From: Amorphochlora amoebiformis
Taxonomy: Eukaryota > Cercozoa > Chlorarachniophyceae
Direction: 5' to 3'
Assembly (NCBI GenBank): GCA_054601695.1
Contig: BAAHQB010000021.1
Span: forward strand, 868,001 to 932,000
Length of the DNA: 64,000 bases
Shown: piece after piece, positions 1 to 64,000 of the stretch
Numbering within the stretch: position 1 is the stretch's first letter
How the letters are laid out: the number at the start of each line of letters is the position of its first letter
Notes under the pieces: model-generated
What the model was told of the DNA's origin: nothing
Database searches by the model: none
What the model saw: the letters and a program-made list of their open reading frames with translations, nothing else
Program-made: the position numbers and the translations under genes

Positions 1-14
1 ATACATATATACAT

Positions 15-58
<44 letters not shown>

Positions 59-110
59 TTTTATATATATGTATATATATATATATTTATATATAGCATA
101 TACATATGAC

Positions 111-58862
<58,752 letters not shown>

Positions 58863-58931
58863 CTGAATATGTGGACATTTTATTATGGTTTTACTACATA
58901 TTTTTATACAAAGTAATCTATAATATATATG

Positions 58932-58978
<47 letters not shown>

Positions 58979-59004
58979 GGTGTGTGTGTGGGTGTGTGCG
59001 CGTG

Positions 59005-59143
<139 letters not shown>

Positions 59144-59170
59144 TTATATATAGATATGCTTTGTAGTTAT

Positions 59171-60317
59171 TCATCTCCCTACAGTCCAAGGCAGCTTGTC
59201 ACCATTCGGGTCCTGCATAGGATAGGGTAGGGTAAGATCACGCGGCGTAAGCTAAGCGTTAGGAGTGGAATTCACCATATCAAGGGCCTTGCGGCAGTCT
59301 ATGGAAAACCACTTGCCAGTCTTCGGGTCTCCCACAACCTTTGGAATTTGAGTTCGGGTAAGTAAGGCGAGAAGGGACAGAAGACAAGAAGAAAGAAAGT
59401 CAAAGGGAAGAGACAAGAGAGGGAGAGGTACGAGGGGAGGGAGAGGGAATGAGAAAAGAGGAGAGAGAGGGAACGACAGTAGAGCAAGAGAAAGATAGTG
59501 AGGGAAGAAATAAGGTGTGAAGGTGAGAGGGATACCATTGCTGGATACTCGTCAACCCGAAATTTGTTCTTGAGGTACTCCCTAGAAGGATGCACATATA
59601 AGCGGTAAGTGATTTTAGTGTAAGATACAAACGAAACTACATGGCTATTCTTCACTTGGATGTCTATGGAAAGAGTTGTGTATGCCGTAAATGAATGTGC
59701 CAGTATGTACACATGTGTTTAGTGGAAACAACCTGTCCTTTCCATCAAAGGGCACCACTAGACATGGCATCGAGTAGTAATACTCCTCAAACTCCCTTTG
59801 ATTATCCCCTTCAATTACTGCCACTATCTCGACGGGACGCCCGTTTGCCTAGAAATACCACACCGGTCATCACACCAAGCGTATACAACATGAAATAACG
59901 CACCTTGACCCGCTGATACCAACTTGTCAGCTTCTTACCAGTAAACTCCTTGCTTGGCTTGCACCTGCGCACACGGCGCGGGTAAAAATTAATGCAACAT
60001 ACAGGGCTGTGGCACGTGACTGCGAGGGGTAGAAGAAATGGGTCAGAGGGCACAGAATGCAAGTAATACCATGTTGCCGTGAAATAGACGATTACGGCCT
60101 CGTGAGTCTTCAAATCCTGTGGGATATTCGTCGGGTTAGAAGTAACCGAGGTGAACCATTTTGCATCTCAGTTGTTTCCCGCGGGGCCAGTACGGTAGAT
60201 CCAAGCTAAAGAATTGTAGATGTGGGTTGATTTATATTATTATACCTTGGATTTTACAAAGCCTTCAGGTCCCAGGAGGTCGATATCGTCCCCCAACAGG
60301 ACCTCCATTTCCGCCAT
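59171..60317 (-). CDS. Nucleoredoxin/tryparedoxin-like protein with CKPS active site
   Basis: Complete seven-exon gene: 60246-60317 (ATG at 60317), 60070-60116, 59904-59964, 59733-59848, 59536-59581, 59276-59338, 59171-59212 (TGA at 59173-59171); all phases agree; about 148 aa, the usual length for a tryparedoxin. Segments follow the family in order: [15 protein letters not shown] (strand, active site, helix), [19 protein letters not shown], then [13 protein letters not shown] (the M-P-W-x-x-V-P-F signature of tryparedoxin and nucleoredoxin, here with C for W), [17 protein letters not shown] (the cis-proline loop), and a C-terminal DPNGDKLPW as in tryparedoxins (D-P-x-G-x-x-F-P-W). These proteins reduce disulfides of peroxidases and other partners. 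Here the resolving Cys is replaced by Ser (C-K-P-S), so a dithiol reductase cycle is not expected. A monothiol, trapping or glutathione-dependent role is possible. The ATG sits in a non-repetitive region with no acceptor-bounded upstream exon seen. Head to head with the gene starting at 60479. Confidence 0.88.
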
Positions 60318-60478
60318 CGTGAAAGACTGCCTCGGATTCTTTTCAAATCTCTAGATTCCGAGAGACCTCTATATCTACGGCGCCGTGTTTCGGAACCCAG
60401 AGTAGTAATTTCACCTAAGGAAAATAGTGACTTCTCCCCAACGTCACGTGAGGTAGCAGCAAGTCAATCGACACTGAG
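60318..60478. promoter_or_regulatory. 161-bp shared region between two divergent start codons
   Basis: The two ATGs (60317 minus, 60479 plus) face away from each other with only 161 bp between them. The stretch has no TA microsatellite, unlike the rest of the window, and is GC-richer. It must hold both 5' leaders and probably a bidirectional promoter. I see no clear TATA box. A CGTCACGTGA element at about 60442-60451 contains the CACGTG E-box/G-box core, a plausible factor site. Inference from layout. Confidence 0.5.
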
Positions 60479-61493
60479 ATGGTCTTGGCCCAACCAGAGC
60501 TGTTGCGGCCCTCGCCAGGCCACTCGCAACGGCTCCCGGGGAAAAACAGCCGAATTTTTGTCTACGAAGAGAAGCGAAAGTGTTATGTCGAAGGGAAAAT
60601 TGACAAGATCACGCCTGTGGGGGACAAGAAAGGGTGAAATGAAGTCAGATTCGAATCTCCACAGATTCTGGAATGATTTTCGAGTGATCCTTGTGTGTGG
60701 CCTGTATTCTAAGGGTATGGACGCTAGCCGTAAAGCTCCGCAAGATTCATGGCTCACATGCGGCCCCGGAGGGGTAAATAACACGTATTCTCATGCCTAT
60801 CGGCACGTGGTGTATGCGTAACGTGTGCTGATGACTCATTCGATTTGCAAAGTTTTAGTTCGTGCATATTCCCAATAGCTTACATTTGTGCCACAGCCTT
60901 GCTCATGGTTGTCGTAGAATCCTTGAAAAGACTATCCAATTTCGGAAAATTCCTCCGTTGCCTGACATGTATATTTCCTATTTCCCAATATTAGGGTCCA
61001 ACTCAAGTACGCTGGCTCGCTTCAGACCAAAAGTTATCTCATTCCCCCACGGTTATTTCACATCATGCAAACCATCTTAGCGGTTAACCGTTTGAATTTG
61101 AACCAATCAAACCCGTATCCCAATCAGAGTGCAAAACGAGGAAGACTTCGGGGCTGAAGCCAAGGTTTTGGGTTGTTTTCTCGATCGGAATCGCGGCTGG
61201 GGCTGGTCACATCAACCTCCTCCGTCTCTTAACTCATCTGCTTTTTTAATTCTCGTACCGTAACCCTACTTTGTCCTCTCATCTACCTCGTGCAGGTTCC
61301 CCGGAGTGGTGACTTCAGTGGAAGGCAGGAAAGTGGTAATCATGTCCCCTGTCTTCTAACCTTCAGTTCTCTTCTACTCCAACCCAAACAAAAAACTCTC
61401 TCTATTCCTTTTGATTCTCCCTTTAAGTATATTATCTCTTTCTCTCTCTTCACCTTCCCTGTTGGAGATGCTAATCTCGCCAAATACTGTTAG
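60479..61493 (+). CDS. Unrecognised small protein, seven exons, about 150 aa
   Basis: Exons: 60479-60633 (starts ATG), 60665-60773, 60879-60907, 60995-61051, 61128-61164, 61296-61335, 61468-61493 (ends TAG). All phases agree. Pieces: PELLRPSPGHSQRLPGKNS, RIFVYEEKRKCYVEGKIDK, FWNDFRVILVCGLYSKGMD, QDSWLTCGPGG, LKYAGSLQTKSYLIPPR, VQNEEDFGAEAK, SGDFSGRQES, ANLAKYC. Acceptors at 60994, 61295 and 61467 have long pyrimidine tracts. The intron 60634-60664 would be only 31 nt, much shorter than the next shortest (55-63 nt), so exon 1 may end elsewhere or the reference may hold a small error. No signal peptide or membrane span and no known motif. Introns lack (TA)n. A minus-strand open frame over 60464-60784 is its antisense shadow. 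Confidence 0.6.
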
Positions 61494-61514
61494 GTCGTGA
61501 GGTACGGGGACAAC

Positions 61515-61672
61515 CGAACACGCATCCATACGCTATCAGTAAAATCATTAACCCTTACCTTGAGCTTCTACCTATTATTGATCGTAAGCTTAGAATATCC
61601 ATTCATACTCAGACAAATCGAGAGCGCTTGGATGCGAAACATACGTGGAGAATGACATATAAGGCAATCTAA
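61515..61672 (+). other. Open, protein-like stretch of unknown status
   Basis: A plus-strand frame reads HPYAISKIINPYLELLPII, then DRKLRISIHTQTNRERL, DAKHTWRMTYKAI and a TAA. It looks composed like protein rather than repeat, but it has no start and no clear acceptor of its own. A donor for joining it to the next plus-strand gene at 62470 is not obvious. The other strand is also partly open here. It could be a terminal exon of an overlapping transcript or a chance frame. Confidence 0.25.
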
Positions 61673-61770
61673 TACCGTCTCAAACCCTACCAGTATATGT
61701 ATCACGTGATTTAGCCCACTGTCAACCTTATCCTGAAACCCGACCCATTCCCATGCTAATATATAGAAGA

Positions 61771-61801
<31 letters not shown>

Positions 61802-61873
61802 TATATAATATATGTACTTAGATATAATATATCTGTAATGTACACACACACACACATATACATTATACATATA

Positions 61874-61919
<46 letters not shown>

Positions 61920-61999
61920 TATATAGAAATATAAACATACATATCATGAATTGCATATACATATAGTTCATACATACATAAATATATATACACACACAC

Positions 62000-62034
<35 letters not shown>

Positions 62035-62101
62035 CATGTAAAAATATATATTAATACTATATTCATATACTTGTATACATGTATAAATATATATAAATAA
62101 A

Positions 62102-62141
<40 letters not shown>

Positions 62142-62273
62142 AAATATATATGCACATATATGTATCCAGATACTTATATACATGTATAAATATATATAAA
62201 TAAAACATACATATATATATATATATAATATATATATACACATATATGTCTGTGTGTAAATCACGTGATTCAA

Positions 62274-62337
<64 letters not shown>

Positions 62338-62356
62338 CATATATATATATATATAC

Positions 62357-62411
<55 letters not shown>

Positions 62412-62469
62412 AATATATATATATAATATATATATGTGTTGTTTACATACATGAATGCGCAGAATGTAG
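61673..62469. other. Intergenic or intron stretch, mainly repeats
   Basis: A short unique piece to about 61760, then (TA)n with two similar blocks at about 62060-62107 and 62170-62215 (ATACATGTATAAATATATAT then AAATAAAACATACATA, an imperfect direct repeat). No exon recognised. Confidence 0.6.
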
Positions 62470-62534
62470 CAGAATATACGCTAAACGACCATATCGACAT
62501 GCTTACCGATGTTAAATCTTCAGTTCAGGACCAG

Positions 62535-62579
<45 letters not shown>

Positions 62580-62580
62580 C

Positions 62581-62635
<55 letters not shown>

Positions 62636-62666
62636 TTGTACATACAACTTGTATGTATTACATAAA

Positions 62667-62706
<40 letters not shown>

Positions 62707-62994
62707 ATATATAATATATATATATATGTATGTATATATATATATATATGTTTGTATACCCGACTTGTATGTAATACATACACATACATATACATAGAGC
62801 GCAGCGCTCAGCCACCTGGAGAGGGATATGAGTATCCCACCTCTACTAATTTCGCCTAAAGTCGTTCCCAACATCCCCATCGATCTCAGGGCCCTAAGCC
62901 CCGCCCTAAGGATAGGGATGCGTGTCTTGGTGAGGGAGAAAGGGTGGGTTTCAACACTATACATGATATGTATGCATGCATGTATGTGTACGCG

Positions 62995-63074
<80 letters not shown>

Positions 63075-63085
63075 CATAATATATA

Positions 63086-63130
<45 letters not shown>

Positions 63131-63254
63131 ATGTGTATATATATATATATATATAAATCTATACATGTACATAATACGTATAGGAACAGCAGGGATTGCT
63201 TGAAAGATGGGAGGCTGGAAGGTGCGAAAGCTGATGCAGAAGGGTAATTTAATC

Positions 63255-63316
<62 letters not shown>

Positions 63317-63358
63317 GTGTGTGTGTATACATAGATGTTGCTGCAGCCTCTTCTAGAA

Positions 63359-63430
<72 letters not shown>

Positions 63431-63461
63431 GTGTTTTATGTGTGGTATATATATAGAAATA

Positions 63462-63505
<44 letters not shown>

Positions 63506-63597
63506 GTGTGTGTATGTGTGTGTGTGTGTGTATATAGATAGATATACAATATATATATATGTAAATACATATATATATGTGTGTGTGTGTGTATCTG

Positions 63598-63639
<42 letters not shown>

Positions 63640-63665
63640 GTGTCGTGTGTATGCGTATTTATATA

Positions 63666-63719
<54 letters not shown>

Positions 63720-64000
63720 TACAATAAAATATATTCATGTGCATACTTATATACACACACATCAGGAACCGTTTCATAATTGTCTCCCTCCCATCCGTTA
63801 CAGCTGAGTAATTCTTCTACTATCGAACTCTCTCTTCCTGTTCTTTCTCTCCTATCCCATCCGTTCCCCGAACCTGACCCCCTATCTTACTCTCCAATCT
63901 CTCTCCATCTCTCTTACACTCCAATCTCTATCTCTCTTTTTGTCCTTAGTTTTGACAAAATGTTAACCATCCAACTCATAGCTGTGTTCTTCCATGGATG
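62470..64000 (+). CDS. Fourth gene, 5'- and 3'-incomplete, unrecognised
   Basis: Plus-strand exons with good splice sites: 62470-62537 ([20 protein letters not shown]), 62798-62929 ([19 protein letters not shown], then [20 protein letters not shown]), 63190-63243 or 63193-63243 ([17 protein letters not shown]), 63766-63807 ([13 protein letters not shown]), and 63950 to the window end ([16 protein letters not shown]). Phases agree from 63190 on. The exon 62798-62929 fits them only if it uses a donor slightly further on (after about 62940). The last acceptor has a long CT tract. No known domain recognised. The 62537 to 62798 and 62929 to 63190 introns carry TA and GT repeats. No start codon was found upstream, where the sequence from 61,800 to 62,430 is nearly all repeat. 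Confidence 0.55.
63334..63361 (+). repeat. Dispersed short repeat, copy 3 (partial)
   Basis: GATGTTGCTGCAGCCTCTTC then TAGAAGTA, cut off by (TA)n. Same core as the copies at 20821 and 31241. Confidence 0.55.

Noticed and set aside
60464-60784. Minus-strand open frame of about 106 codons
   Set aside because: Antisense to the better supported plus-strand exons, whose frame begins with ATG and continues through matching splice phases.

Overview
The window is nuclear DNA from a eukaryote, most likely a protist. Every gene I can read is cut into very small exons joined by GT..AG introns. Much of the sequence is (TA)n microsatellite, with (GT)n, (GA)n and (ATT)n tracts, and the introns carry scattered runs of TTAGGG/CCCTAA, the telomere-type hexamer. 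I see no bacterial operon, no rRNA and no convincing tRNA, and I cannot assign a taxon from sequence alone. Long open frames of alternating Tyr-Ile, Ser-Leu or Glu-Arg are readings of the microsatellites, not genes. Exons had to be found by hand as short unique islands with an acceptor, one good frame and a donor, then tested by whether the splice phases of neighbours agree. || Layout. (1) About 111-58862, minus strand: one enormous chain of 108 inferred mini-exons, about 6.7 kb of coding sequence (about 2,200 residues) in about 58 kb, mean exon about 62 nt. Almost all neighbouring exons agree in phase, so I read it as one giant gene, open at both ends. Its product has an N-terminal block with a PGGW...SGH motif, then long helical blocks, an acidic stretch, a thioredoxin domain with a CGPC active site, a UBA domain (ubiquitin binding), a basic coiled coil, and a long uncharacterised C-terminal part that leaves the window at its left edge. 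Three links do not close in phase or seem to lack an exon, so more than one gene is possible. (2) 59171-60317, minus: a complete seven-exon nucleoredoxin/tryparedoxin-like gene (about 148 aa) whose active site reads CKPS instead of CxxC. (3) 60479-61493, plus: a complete seven-exon gene of about 150 aa, unrecognised, head to head with gene 2 across a 161-bp shared promoter region. (4) 62470-64000, plus: exons of a fourth gene, incomplete at both ends and unrecognised. || Repeats. Three copies of a roughly 445-bp MITE-like element (10147, 12906, 57466) lie in TA tracts, one of them truncated. A roughly 1-kb GAGAGGAA-type purine minisatellite sits in an intron at 27.4-28.3 kb. At six or more places short segments carrying a splice junction or a whole exon have been copied in tandem with (TA)n between the copies. 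The clearest case is a perfect duplication of the exon that encodes the thioredoxin active site. || How the genes fit together: two thioredoxin-fold proteins are adjacent (gene 2 and the thioredoxin module of gene 1), and the joining of thioredoxin to UBA suggests redox chemistry linked to ubiquitin. That functional link is inference only.
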